Below are positions 1-7,449 of a stretch of 19,500 bases of DNA, piece after piece. The number at the start of each line of letters is the position of its first letter. The first letter of the stretch is position 1. The translations under genes were made by a program, and so were the position numbers. The stretch is from contig JAJYGK010000211.1 in the NCBI GenBank assembly GCA_021790715.1, forward strand, positions 1 to 19,500, in the 5' to 3' direction. The notes beneath the pieces were generated by a model. The model was not told the DNA's origin, made no database searches, and saw only the letters and a list, made by a program, of their open reading frames with translations. This DNA comes from Chloroflexota bacterium (lineage in GTDB: Bacteria; Chloroflexota; Limnocylindria; Limnocylindrales; CSP1-4).

Positions 1-1845
1 CTGCCCGGCCGCCTCCGCCCGTGCGCGCGCGGCCGCCGACGCCTGTGCCTCGGCCTGCCGCCGGATCGACAGGGCGGCCTCGAGCGAGCCGCGCCGCGAC
101 GCCGCCGCGGCCATCGCCGCCCGTTCTGCGCAGGCCTCCTCGTACGCCCGGAAGGCCGTCGCCGGATCCTTGGCGGTCTCCCCGGAACCCTCCTCGCGCC
201 GCGCTGCCAGGGCCTCGAGGAGTGCGGCCTCGGCCGCCGTCACCCGCGCGGCGGCCACGGCCGCCCGCTCCTCCCACTCGGCTCGCGCGCGCTGCGCCGC
301 CTCCGCCCGGGCGGTCTCCGCGGCGAGGGCGCGGAGTCCTGCCGGGGTATCGTCAGGGATCCCGGCGGTCGCGAGCCGGGCCGCTGCCTCGCTGCGGCGT
401 GCCTCGGCAGCCGCGGCGGCGACCGCGATCGGCGCACCCGCGGAATCGGCGCGAGCCAGGTCCTGGGCGGCGGATGCGACGGCGCGGCGTGCGGCGAGCC
501 ACGCGGCCAGGGACGCGGCCGCGGCGATGGCCCCGAGCGCGGCGAGCACCACGATCCCCGCGAGCAGCCCGATGGCGGTCGCCACGAAGGTGACGGCGAG
601 CACCGCGCCGCTCATCCACGATCGGCCGGCCGCGGCCCTGCGCTTCGCCACCGCCGCCTCGTGCGCGGCCGCCAGCCCGGGAGGCGCGACGGGCGCGCGT
701 GCGTCGAGGTCGGCGGCCAGCGCCGTGAGCTCGGCCGACCCGAGACCGGGGACGGGGAGGGGCGCCGGCCCGGGCGGCTCGCCGAGCAGCGCGGCCGCCT
801 CTCGCGCCGCCTGCCACGCGTCGTGCCGGGCGCGGACACCGTGATCCACCGCGAGGTCGCCGGCCGGGACGACCGGCAGGCCCGCGATCTGCGCCTCGAG
901 ATCGGCCGCCGTCGGGCCGTCGAGGGCGGGAACGGCCGGCCTGGCGGACCACGCGGCGAGCGCCGCGGCCACCGCGTCGGCCAGCAGGTCGCGCGCCGGC
1001 GCGGTCGGCGGCTCGACCGGGTGGCGCTCGGCCAGTTCGCGGATTCGCTCGGCCGTCCGGCGGGCCGCGTCTGCCCCCTGCCGCGCGATGCGCGCCTCCG
1101 CCTGCCTCAGCTCCAACAGCGCGCGGGCGTGTGCCACCCGCGCCTCGTCGGCGTCGGCCGCAAGCCGCAGGTACTCGGCATGCGCCCGGCGGGCCTCGTC
1201 GAGCGCACGCGCGGCCTCGTCGCGCTGCTCGATCGCCCGTCGGAGCGGCCTGACGGCGCCCGCGCGGTCGGTCCCGACGTGCTCCGACCGGAAGCGGCGC
1301 AGCCGGTCGAGCGCCTCCGACGCCGTCGCATCGGACCCGCGCGTCGCGACCGCCCGCTCGAGCCGCTCGCGGAGCGTGCCGGCCGCCCGGGTCACCCCGA
1401 GCAGGTCGGCCTGGTCGACGCAGACGGTCGCCGCGAACGCGTCGCGGTCGAGTCCCAGGAGCCGGGACGCGTCGGGCGAGCCCTCGTTGAGCAGGCTCGC
1501 GGTCACCATCCGCCCGATCGGCAGCTCGATGGCGGCGCTGTCGACCTTCTCCGCGAGGTCCTGCCGGATCTCGATGCATCGCCCGTCGTCGAGCGCGATG
1601 CGCGCCGACACTGCCCAGCCGTCGGCGCCGTCCCACGGCCTGTGCAGCTCCGCGAACTCCTGCTCGGACGTCGTGGCGCGACCCCGGCGACGCGGCACGC
1701 CGCAGATCGCGGCCCGCAGCGCCGCGTGCCACGTCGACTTGCCCGCCTCGTTCGGACCGGCCACGACCGTCAGCCCGGGCGCGAGGTCCAGCCGCTCGTC
1801 CCGGAACGGCCCGAACGCGTGCGCGATGACGCGCTCGACCCGCAT
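1..1845 (-). CDS. SbcC/YhaN-like AAA ATPase with membrane hairpin (3' end off the window)
   Basis: The frame is open for all 615 codons from an ATG at 1845 to the left edge, so the C-terminus (Walker B, signature motif) is missing. Residues 1-38 read as an SbcC/RecF-type ATPase head: a short N-terminal strand, then the Walker A motif GPNEAGKST at 30-38. Long Ala/Arg/Glu-rich heptad-like coiled coil follows from about residue 190 onward. It is interrupted at residues 411-450 by a strongly hydrophobic stretch without charges, enough for a two-helix membrane hairpin, and then resumes. No CxxC zinc hook is visible in the part present. The start abuts the stop of the upstream metallophosphoesterase (TAG then ATG with no spacer), so the two are translationally coupled like SbcD-SbcC. 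The probable role is the ATPase subunit of a nuclease complex acting on DNA ends. The membrane hairpin points to the YhaN-type (AAA_27) branch rather than canonical SbcC (inference). Confidence 0.85.
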   Translation of the reverse strand, partial: MRVERVIAHAFGPFRDERLDLAPGLTVVAGPNEAGKSTWHAALRAAICGVPRRRGRATTSEQEFAELHRPWDGADGWAVSARIALDDGRCIEIRQDLAEKVDSAAIELPIGRMVTASLLNEGSPDASRLLGLDRDAFAATVCVDQADLLGVTRAAGTLRERLERAVATRGSDATASEALDRLRRFRSEHVGTDRAGAVRPLRRAIEQRDEAARALDEARRAHAEYLRLAADADEARVAHARALLELRQAEARIARQGADAARRTAERIRELAERHPVEPPTAPARDLLADAVAAALAAWSARPAVPALDGPTAADLEAQIAGLPVVPAGDLAVDHGVRARHDAWQAAREAAALLGEPPGPAPLPVPGLGSAELTALAADLDARAPVAPPGLAAAHEAAVAKRRAAAGRSWMSGAVLAVTFVATAIGLLAGIVVLAALGAIAAAASLAAWLAARRAVASAAQDLARADSAGAPIAVAAAAAEARRSEAAARLATAGIPDDTPAGLRALAAETARAEAAQRARAEWEERAAVAAARVTAAEAALLEALAARREEGSGETAKDPATAFRAYEEACAERAAMAAAASRRGSLEAALSIRRQAEAQASAAARARAEAAGQ

Positions 1846-2943
1846 CTACGCCACGTCCAGGTCGTCGCGGCCGGCGAGGGCCCGGAGGCCCGTCAGCACG
1901 ACCCTCCGGCGCAGCTCGGGATCCTCGATCGAGGCCGCCTCGCGGACGAACTCGCCGCGCACGGTGGGCTCGGCGCCGATCGCCTCGAGGTCGTACGCCC
2001 ACGTCAGCCGGCCCTGCCGCACGACCAGGCCGTCGAGGTGCCCGCCGGACGCGCCGAGCTCGCGCCAGTCGAGCTGGACGTCGGGGGCGAGCTCGCCGTG
2101 GAGCGTCGCGCGCACGCTCCCGCGCAGGTCCGCGAGGCCCGCATGGAGCCGCTCGCTCACCTCGTCCCGGTCGCGCGCGCCGCCGACGTCGACCGCGATG
2201 TCGTGCACCTCGCTGACCGCCACCCGGTGTCGCTCGCGGCGGATCGTGCCGTCGTCCCGGATCGTCACGAGCAACGCGCCGCGCTCGCCCTCCTCGCCGA
2301 ACTCGAGCGGATCCGGGTTGCCCGGATACGAGTAGCGCTCGGCGTCGCGCGGGGCGTGGTAGTGGCCGAGCAGCGCGAGGGCGATGCCCGCCCGCTCGAG
2401 ATCCTCGGCGACGAACGGCGCATGCGCCTGCTTGCCCTCGCCCTGCCAGGCGAGGATGCGCGACTCGGACGCGTGGGCGAGCGCGAGGTGGACGGCCGTG
2501 CCCTCCGGGCGGAGCGCGGCGAGCAGGTTCCGGGGTGTGGCGGGTGCCCGGTGTGCGAGCCCCCAGATTCGCACCCCGGGCCGGAGGTCGACCGGCGCCC
2601 CCGTCTCCTCCGTGAAGACGTGGACGTTTGACGGCCAGCGTGCCCGCGCGTAGGGGCTCTCCGGTCCGAACCAGTCGTGGTTGCCGGGCGCGAGCAGCAC
2701 CGGTCGTCCGGCATCGCCGAACGTCCGCCGCAGGAACTCGATCGTGTCGGGCGTGACCAGGTCGTGCTCGAACAGGTCACCGGCGCACGTGATCGCGTCC
2801 GCGTGCTCGTCGGCGGCGAGGGACACGATCCGCTCGAGCGTCCGGCGACGGTTGGCGCGCCGGAGCGCCGAGACGCGGGACTCGGCCCATGCGAACGGCG
2901 CGTCCAGGTGCAGGTCGGCGAAGTGGACGATCCGGACCGCCAT
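1846..2943 (-). CDS. SbcD/YhaO-like metallophosphoesterase (DNA exonuclease family)
   Basis: This 365-residue protein has every calcineurin-like phosphoesterase motif in order: FADLHLD (D10, H12), AGDLFEHD (D56), PGNHDW (N88, H89), LAHAS (H157) and LGHYHAP (H194, H196). These ligate two metal ions, usually Mn2+, in the SbcD/Mre11 nucleases. The C-terminal ~130 residues would form the capping/ATPase-binding part. The open frame extends much further upstream, but the ATG at 2943 places the first metal motif at residue 10, as is usual for the family. No good Shine-Dalgarno precedes it; a CATACT box ends 8 nt upstream of the ATG, so a leaderless message is conceivable (weak). Its stop abuts the start of the SbcC/YhaN-like ATPase, which supports a nuclease-ATPase complex. 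Substrate polarity and whether it works on DNA in vivo cannot be told from sequence. Confidence 0.93.
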   Translation of the reverse strand: MAVRIVHFADLHLDAPFAWAESRVSALRRANRRRTLERIVSLAADEHADAITCAGDLFEHDLVTPDTIEFLRRTFGDAGRPVLLAPGNHDWFGPESPYARARWPSNVHVFTEETGAPVDLRPGVRIWGLAHRAPATPRNLLAALRPEGTAVHLALAHASESRILAWQGEGKQAHAPFVAEDLERAGIALALLGHYHAPRDAERYSYPGNPDPLEFGEEGERGALLVTIRDDGTIRRERHRVAVSEVHDIAVDVGGARDRDEVSERLHAGLADLRGSVRATLHGELAPDVQLDWRELGASGGHLDGLVVRQGRLTWAYDLEAIGAEPTVRGEFVREAASIEDPELRRRVVLTGLRALAGRDDLDVA

Positions 2944-3026
2944 CGGCGCCGAGTATGCGCCGGCAGGCCGGCGGGCCGCAGCTCCGATCGGACGCCCGTG
3001 CTGGACGCGGACGCCGCCCGGCCGCG
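2944..3026. other. Intergenic gap with a short GC inverted repeat
   Basis: These 83 nt separate the end of the sugar-uptake operon from the nuclease pair. They contain a perfect 7-bp inverted repeat with a 2-nt centre (CGCCGGC-AG-GCCGGCG, 2958-2973). It could fold downstream of the SIS gene as a weak terminator but has no T-tract. Confidence 0.4.
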
Positions 3027-4178
3027 TCAGCCGAACGGCGGCGGCGCCGGGCGGACGACGTGCCGCAGCACGCGGAACCCGTCGACGTACGTGCCCGCCG
3101 CGTGGGCGGTACCGCGTGCCAGCTGCTGGATCCGCAGCAGGGTCCCGAGGAGCGCGGCGGAGGAGGGGAGCGCGCCGGGCATGGCCGGCGCGGGCACCGT
3201 CACCGCCGGGAATGCTCGAGGCGTCGCGGAGGCGTCGAGCACCAGCACGGCCGCCCCGACCTCCGCGGCCTCGCGCGCGAGCAGGGCCAGGTATGCCTCC
3301 GTGTCGGCGGACCGCCGTGGAGGAGGCAGGACCAGCACGACGGCATCCGGGCCGACCGATTCGACCAGCCCGTGCCGGAACTCGCTCGCCGTCGATGCCA
3401 CCGCCGCCCGGTGCACCTTCTCGTGCCACACCAGCGCGCACGCATGCGCGAGGCCGGTGGCCGGTCCCAGCCCGACGACCCACATCCGTCCCGCGGTCGC
3501 GAGCGTCTCCGCGACCGGGACGAGGTCGTCCGTCGCCGCGACGATCTCCGAGAGCCAGCCGCGCAGCTCGTCGCGGGTCCGCCCGTCCGGCGGGAGGGCG
3601 CCCGCCATCGCGAGGAGGGCGGCGAGCGTCGCCAGCTCGGACTTCGTCGCCGCGCCCAGCTCTTCCCCGGAGCCGACGAGCACGGTGGCGGTCGCGACGT
3701 CCGCCAGCGGTGACGGGGCACGTGCGGTCACGGCCACGAGGCGCGCGCCGCACTCGCCGGCCCGCGCCGCCGCCTCGAGCGTCTCGGGGCTCGCGCCGGA
3801 CTGCGAGATGGCGACCACGAGGTCCGCCGGGTCGAAGGCCTCCCCGTCGAGCCCGCCGAAGATCGACTCGGTCGACTCGCGCACGAGCACGGGGCGAGCT
3901 CGGCCCACGCCTCGCGCGCGCTCCGACCGACGCCACTCGGGCGCCGCGACGTGCGCCATGGCGAGCGAGGCGCCGGTGCCGACCAGCACGATCCGTCGCG
4001 CGGCATCCGCAGCGCGCGCGTCGATCCCGGCCGGGTCGCGGTCGAGCAGCGCGAGCGTCGCCGCCACGGCGTCGGGCCCCTCCGCCAGCTCCCTGCCCAT
4101 CTCGTCGGGCCCGTCGGGCGCCGGGGGGATCGAGGCTCGGGCGCCGGTCGTGCGCGGCATGCGCCGTTCGCCGGTCAT
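3027..4178 (-). CDS. Double-SIS sugar-phosphate isomerase/deaminase-like protein
   Basis: This 383-residue protein resembles the isomerase half of GlmS and the AgaS/NagB-II/FrlB group, with two SIS domains. SIS 1 has VLVGTGAS (65-71), the phosphate-binding AISQSGASPET (123-133) and AATKSEL (176-182). SIS 2 has VVGLGPATG (234-242) and EFRHG (266-270). E253 and H269 are 16 residues apart, matching E. coli GlmS Glu488 and His504. At the C-terminus, GTYVDGFRVLRHVV aligns with the GlmS tail, but the catalytic Lys603 position is His373. The glutaminase domain is absent, so it is not GlmS. The start ATG at 4178 overlaps the permease stop by 4 nt (ATGA), so it belongs to the transporter operon. The likely role is cytoplasmic conversion of an imported amino-sugar or related sugar phosphate. 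The substrate is unknown, and the Lys-to-His change makes the reaction uncertain. Confidence 0.88.
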   Translation of the reverse strand: MTGERRMPRTTGARASIPPAPDGPDEMGRELAEGPDAVAATLALLDRDPAGIDARAADAARRIVLVGTGASLAMAHVAAPEWRRSERARGVGRARPVLVRESTESIFGGLDGEAFDPADLVVAISQSGASPETLEAAARAGECGARLVAVTARAPSPLADVATATVLVGSGEELGAATKSELATLAALLAMAGALPPDGRTRDELRGWLSEIVAATDDLVPVAETLATAGRMWVVGLGPATGLAHACALVWHEKVHRAAVASTASEFRHGLVESVGPDAVVLVLPPPRRSADTEAYLALLAREAAEVGAAVLVLDASATPRAFPAVTVPAPAMPGALPSSAALLGTLLRIQQLARGTAHAAGTYVDGFRVLRHVVRPAPPPFG

Positions 4179-5122
4179 CCCTTCACGCTGCCGGCCGTCA
4201 GCCCGGCGACGATGTAGCGCTGGAAGACGAACGCGATGATGACCGGCGGCAGCGCGGCGATGACGCCGCCCGTCGCCAGCAGCCCGAAGTCCACCCCGTG
4301 ACGGCCGATGAAGTCGTTGATCGCCACCGGCAGGGTCTTCGACGCGTTCGTCTGGGTGATGATCAGCGCGTACAGGAACTCGTCCCACGCCATCAGGAAC
4401 GCCAGCAGCCCGGTCGAGACCAGGCCCGGCGCCGACACCGGCACGATGACCCGCACGAGGACGCCGAGCCGCGAGCACCCGTCCACGCGCGCGGCGTCGT
4501 CGAGCTCCGACGAGATCGTCTCGATGTAGCCGCGCATGATCCAGATCACGAACGGCGTCACGAACGAGGCGTAGATGATGATCAGCGCGAGCGGCGTGTC
4601 GCGGAGGTGGAGCGCGCTCATGATCTGGTAGAGCGGCAGGATCAGCGCGATCGGCGGCAGCATGTACGTCGCCATGAACGCGAGGATCAGCCAGCTCCGA
4701 CCGGGGAAATGGAGCCGCGCGAACGCGTACGCCGCGAGCGTCCCCACGATCATCGAGAGGATCGTGACGCTGCTCGCGATGATCGAGCTGTTCACGAGCG
4801 CGGCGCGGAAGCTCACGGCGCTGTCGTCGAGCGTGCTCCCGACGGTGAGGTTCACGTAGCGGTCGAGCTCGATGTGGGCCGGAATCCACTGCAGGGGCCG
4901 CGCGAGCAGGTCGACGGGCGCGGCGACGCTCGAGATGAGCAGCCAGGCGAACGGCGCCAGGATGACCGCCAGCGCGATCACCATCGCGCCGTACAGGAAC
5001 GTGCCCCGGCCGAGCCGCCGCACGCGCGTGGCGAGCGAGGGCCGGTGATGGGCGGATCCTGCGCCGGGCAGCCGCCCCGCGCCCCCGCGCAGGCCGCCGG
5101 CCCGGGCGGTCGTGTCGGCCAC
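4175..5122 (-). CDS. Carbohydrate ABC transporter permease, MalG/UgpE type
   Basis: This 315-residue inner-membrane protein has about six hydrophobic segments (approximately 43-63, 107-130, 144-165, 178-198, 232-254 and 280-300). The EAA loop that docks the ATPase is at 206-229 (ELDDAARVDG, then IVPVSAPG). The C-terminus QRYIVAGLTAGSVKG is the near-invariant end of MalG-type sugar permeases. The start is a GTG at 5122 with GGGAGGG about 6 nt upstream; the longer N-terminus before the first membrane segment is Gly/Arg-rich. The gene begins 1 nt after the stop of the partner permease and its own stop overlaps the SIS gene by 4 nt, so all three are one transcript. With the MalF-type partner it forms the membrane channel of an importer. 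The sugar is not identifiable from the permease. Confidence 0.95.
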   Translation of the reverse strand: MADTTARAGGLRGGAGRLPGAGSAHHRPSLATRVRRLGRGTFLYGAMVIALAVILAPFAWLLISSVAAPVDLLARPLQWIPAHIELDRYVNLTVGSTLDDSAVSFRAALVNSSIIASSVTILSMIVGTLAAYAFARLHFPGRSWLILAFMATYMLPPIALILPLYQIMSALHLRDTPLALIIIYASFVTPFVIWIMRGYIETISSELDDAARVDGCSRLGVLVRVIVPVSAPGLVSTGLLAFLMAWDEFLYALIITQTNASKTLPVAINDFIGRHGVDFGLLATGGVIAALPPVIIAFVFQRYIVAGLTAGSVKG

Positions 5123-5123
5123 C

Positions 5124-6050
5124 TCAGTCCCTCCCGACGCGCCCGAGCAGGCGCAGGTAGATCGCCGCCAGCACCATGATGACCAGCGCGATGAGGTAGC
5201 CGAGGGCCGCGCCGCGGCCGAAGTCGTAGCCCTGGTAGGCGGTCTGGTAGGCGTAGATCGCGATCGTCTGGGTGGCGTTCGCCGGCCCGCCGCCCGTCAT
5301 GATCCAGACGATGTCGAAGACCTTGAAGGCCTCCATCGTGCGCAGCACCAGCACGATCAGCACCACCGGGACGATGAGCGGCAGCAGCACGTGGCGGAAG
5401 GCCTGGACGGTCGTCGCGCCATCGACCTTGGCCGCCTCGACGAGTTCGGGAGACACCGACTGCAACGCGGCGAGCAGCAGGATCGCGACGAGCGGCGTCA
5501 TCTTCCAGACGTCGGCCAGGATCACCATCCACATCGCGAGGTCGCTGTTCGACAGCCAGACCTGGTAGGAGTGGAGGATCCCGAGCTGCGTCAGCAGCGC
5601 GTTGAGCGCCCCGTACTCGGCGTTGTCGATCCAGCGCCACATCAGCGCGTTGACGATCGTCGGGAGCGCCCAGGGGAGGATCACGAGCGTGCGGAGCAGC
5701 CACCGGAAGCGCAGGGGCTGGTCCATCAGGAGCGCCAGGCCGAGCCCGAGGATCAGCTCGAGCGCGGTCGAGATCACGGTGAACCAGAGCGCCCGGAACG
5801 TGGCCGCCCAGAAGTCGCCGCTGGTGAGCTGCTCGATGTAGTTGCCCAGCCCGACGAACGGTTCGTCGCCGGGCCGGACCAGGCTGATGTCGAAGAGGCT
5901 CATCCACGCCGCGCGCGCGAGCGGGACGAGCACGACGGCGACGATGACGAGGGCGGCGGGGGCGATGAACGCCGCCGCCACCCACGTCTCCGGCCAGGGC
6001 TTGCGGACGCGTCGATCCACGACCGCGCCCGCCCGGGCTGCCTGGCTCAT
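5124..6050 (-). CDS. Carbohydrate ABC transporter permease, MalF/UgpA type
   Basis: This 308-residue protein starts at an ATG at 6050. It has a short cytoplasmic N-terminus (1-22), a first membrane helix at about 24-46, a periplasm-side loop, and five more hydrophobic segments from about residue 85 to the end. The EAA loop ELVEAAKVDGA...VLLP lies at 202-224, matching the coupling-helix consensus. The region after it (MTGGGPANATQT near 255-266) is typical of UgpA/SugA-type sugar permeases. It follows the binding-protein gene by 33 nt and precedes the MalG-type permease by 1 nt, so gene order is binding protein, MalF-type, MalG-type, SIS enzyme. No ATP-binding subunit lies in the cluster; families of this type often share one MsiK/UgpC-like ATPase encoded elsewhere. 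Confidence 0.95.
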   Translation of the reverse strand: MSQAARAGAVVDRRVRKPWPETWVAAAFIAPAALVIVAVVLVPLARAAWMSLFDISLVRPGDEPFVGLGNYIEQLTSGDFWAATFRALWFTVISTALELILGLGLALLMDQPLRFRWLLRTLVILPWALPTIVNALMWRWIDNAEYGALNALLTQLGILHSYQVWLSNSDLAMWMVILADVWKMTPLVAILLLAALQSVSPELVEAAKVDGATTVQAFRHVLLPLIVPVVLIVLVLRTMEAFKVFDIVWIMTGGGPANATQTIAIYAYQTAYQGYDFGRGAALGYLIALVIMVLAAIYLRLLGRVGRD

Positions 6051-6083
6051 CGGTGCGTCGCCCTTCCGGCCGTTCGGGGGCCG

Positions 6084-7364
6084 CTACTTCTGCAGGTCGG
6101 GCAGCTGGGCCGCCACCCCGTCGAGGGCCTGCTGCGGGGTCTGTTTGCCCTGCAGCGCCGTCTGGATGGCGACCTGCAGCGCGTTGGAGAGCTTGGTGTA
6201 GTACGGGACCACCGGCCGTGCCACGAGGTTCTCGAACTCGTTCTTCGCCGCGGCGAAGTACTCGGGGTTCGCCTTCGTGACGTCCGGCTTGTCGAACGAC
6301 GCCTTCCACATCGGGAATGCGTTCGCCGTATCCATCTCCTGGCTCTTCTCGCTCGCGACCCACAGCGCATACTGCAGCGCCGCGTCGGGGTTCTTGCTGG
6401 TCTTCGAGACCGCGATGCTCATGCCGCCGTTGACGCCCGCGGTGGTCGTGCTGCCCTGCCCGGGGGCGGACGTCACCGCGATCTGGCCCGCGACCGTCGA
6501 GTTCTGCGGGTCGTTCATGACCGCGTAGCCGTACGTCCAGTTCAGCGCCATCGCGGCCTGGCCGGCGGACATCGTCTTGTTGACGTCGTCCTCGAGCAGC
6601 CCCAGCGACGCCGGGTTCGTGAGGCCGAGATCGATCGTCTTCTTCATGAACTCGAGCGCGGCGAGGCCGCCGCCCGTGTTGAAGGTCGCGTTACCCTGCG
6701 CGTCGATGAAGTTCGCGCCGCCCATCGCGCCCGCGAGCTCCGTCCAGTCGCAGATCACGGCCTCTGCCTGCTTCCAGCTCCATACGATCGGGTACTGGAC
6801 GATGCCCTTGGCCTTGATGGCCTGGGCGTCCGCGACGACGTCATCCCAGGTCTTCGGCGCCGACGTGATGCCCGCGTCGGCGAACATCTTCTTGTTGTAG
6901 AAGAAGAACTTCGTGTCGTTGATCCACGGCACGCCGTAGATCTTCCCCTGGTAGGTGGCGGCGGTCCACGCGGAGTCGAACACGCCGCTCTTGACGTCGG
7001 CCGGGATCTTGTCGGTGATGTCCGTGACGATGCCCGCCTTGACGAACTCCGCCGGCCACGGCGTGTCCATCAGGAACAGGTCGTACGTGCCGCCGCCGCC
7101 GATCTGGTCGGTGATGATCTTGTCGTGCAGCGCGTCGTAGCCCACGAAGTCGGTCGTGACCTTGATGTTCGGATTCGCCGCGGTGAACGAGTCCGTCATC
7201 GCCTTCACGTCGGCCTCGCTGTACGCGGCCTGCTTCATGAACAGGGCGCGCAGCGTGACGTTCCCGGTCCCGGGCGACGCCTGCGTTCCGGCGCCGCTGC
7301 ACGCCCCCAGGAGCGTGGCCACGGCCAGAAGCGCGAGGACGCCACGGCCTCGCGAAGATCGCAT
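6084..7364 (-). CDS. Sugar ABC transporter substrate-binding lipoprotein (SBP family 1)
   Basis: This 426-residue protein starts at an ATG at 7364, with a strong ribosome site (AAGGAGAGG) about 7 nt upstream. Residues 1-22 form a lipoprotein signal: SSRGR, a hydrophobic core, then the lipobox LLGAC with lipid-anchored Cys22. A Gly/Ser/Thr linker (23-35) leads into a type 1 (UgpB/MalE-like) periplasmic-binding fold. Family features include a YDLFLMDTPWPAEF stretch after the first lobe, PWINDTKFFFYNK (near 146-158), which is the usual hinge-proximal segment, and late Trp/Tyr-rich segments such as LNWTYGYAV that may stack on sugar rings. It would capture the substrate outside the membrane for the two permeases. 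Its place as first transporter gene, set off by an 85-nt leader, may allow higher expression than the permeases. The substrate cannot be assigned. Confidence 0.95.
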   Translation of the reverse strand: MRSSRGRGVLALLAVATLLGACSGAGTQASPGTGNVTLRALFMKQAAYSEADVKAMTDSFTAANPNIKVTTDFVGYDALHDKIITDQIGGGGTYDLFLMDTPWPAEFVKAGIVTDITDKIPADVKSGVFDSAWTAATYQGKIYGVPWINDTKFFFYNKKMFADAGITSAPKTWDDVVADAQAIKAKGIVQYPIVWSWKQAEAVICDWTELAGAMGGANFIDAQGNATFNTGGGLAALEFMKKTIDLGLTNPASLGLLEDDVNKTMSAGQAAMALNWTYGYAVMNDPQNSTVAGQIAVTSAPGQGSTTTAGVNGGMSIAVSKTSKNPDAALQYALWVASEKSQEMDTANAFPMWKASFDKPDVTKANPEYFAAAKNEFENLVARPVVPYYTKLSNALQVAIQTALQGKQTPQQALDGVAAQLPDLQK

Positions 7365-7430
7365 CTCCTGCCTCTCCTTCCAGTCCTCCGTGCGGCGCCC
7401 TCCGAGCCCCGCTCCGGTCTCCCCATCCCT

Positions 7431-7448
7431 CCGCAGCCTCTCCTGCGG
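7431..7448 (-). promoter_or_regulatory. Small hairpin between the ROK gene and the binding-protein gene
   Basis: A perfect 6-bp inverted repeat, CCGCAG-CCTCTC-CTGCGG, begins 1 nt after the ROK stop codon. On the minus-strand transcript it would form a stem with a 6-nt loop. It has no T-tract, so read-through into the transporter genes is expected. It could act as a partial terminator or as an RNA end-protecting element. Confidence 0.35.
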
Positions 7449-7449
7449 C

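Noticed and set aside
353..2002. Open frame of 549 codons on the minus strand overlapping the SbcC-like gene in another frame
   Set aside because: The competing frame from 1845 has Walker A, coiled coil and membrane segments; this one is Arg/Gly/Ala-rich without motifs.
661..2631. Open frame of 656 codons on the plus strand antisense to the SbcC/SbcD-like genes
   Set aside because: Arg/Pro/Gly/Ala-rich translation with no family motif, fully antisense to genes with clear catalytic motifs. Such frames arise from GC-saturated third positions.
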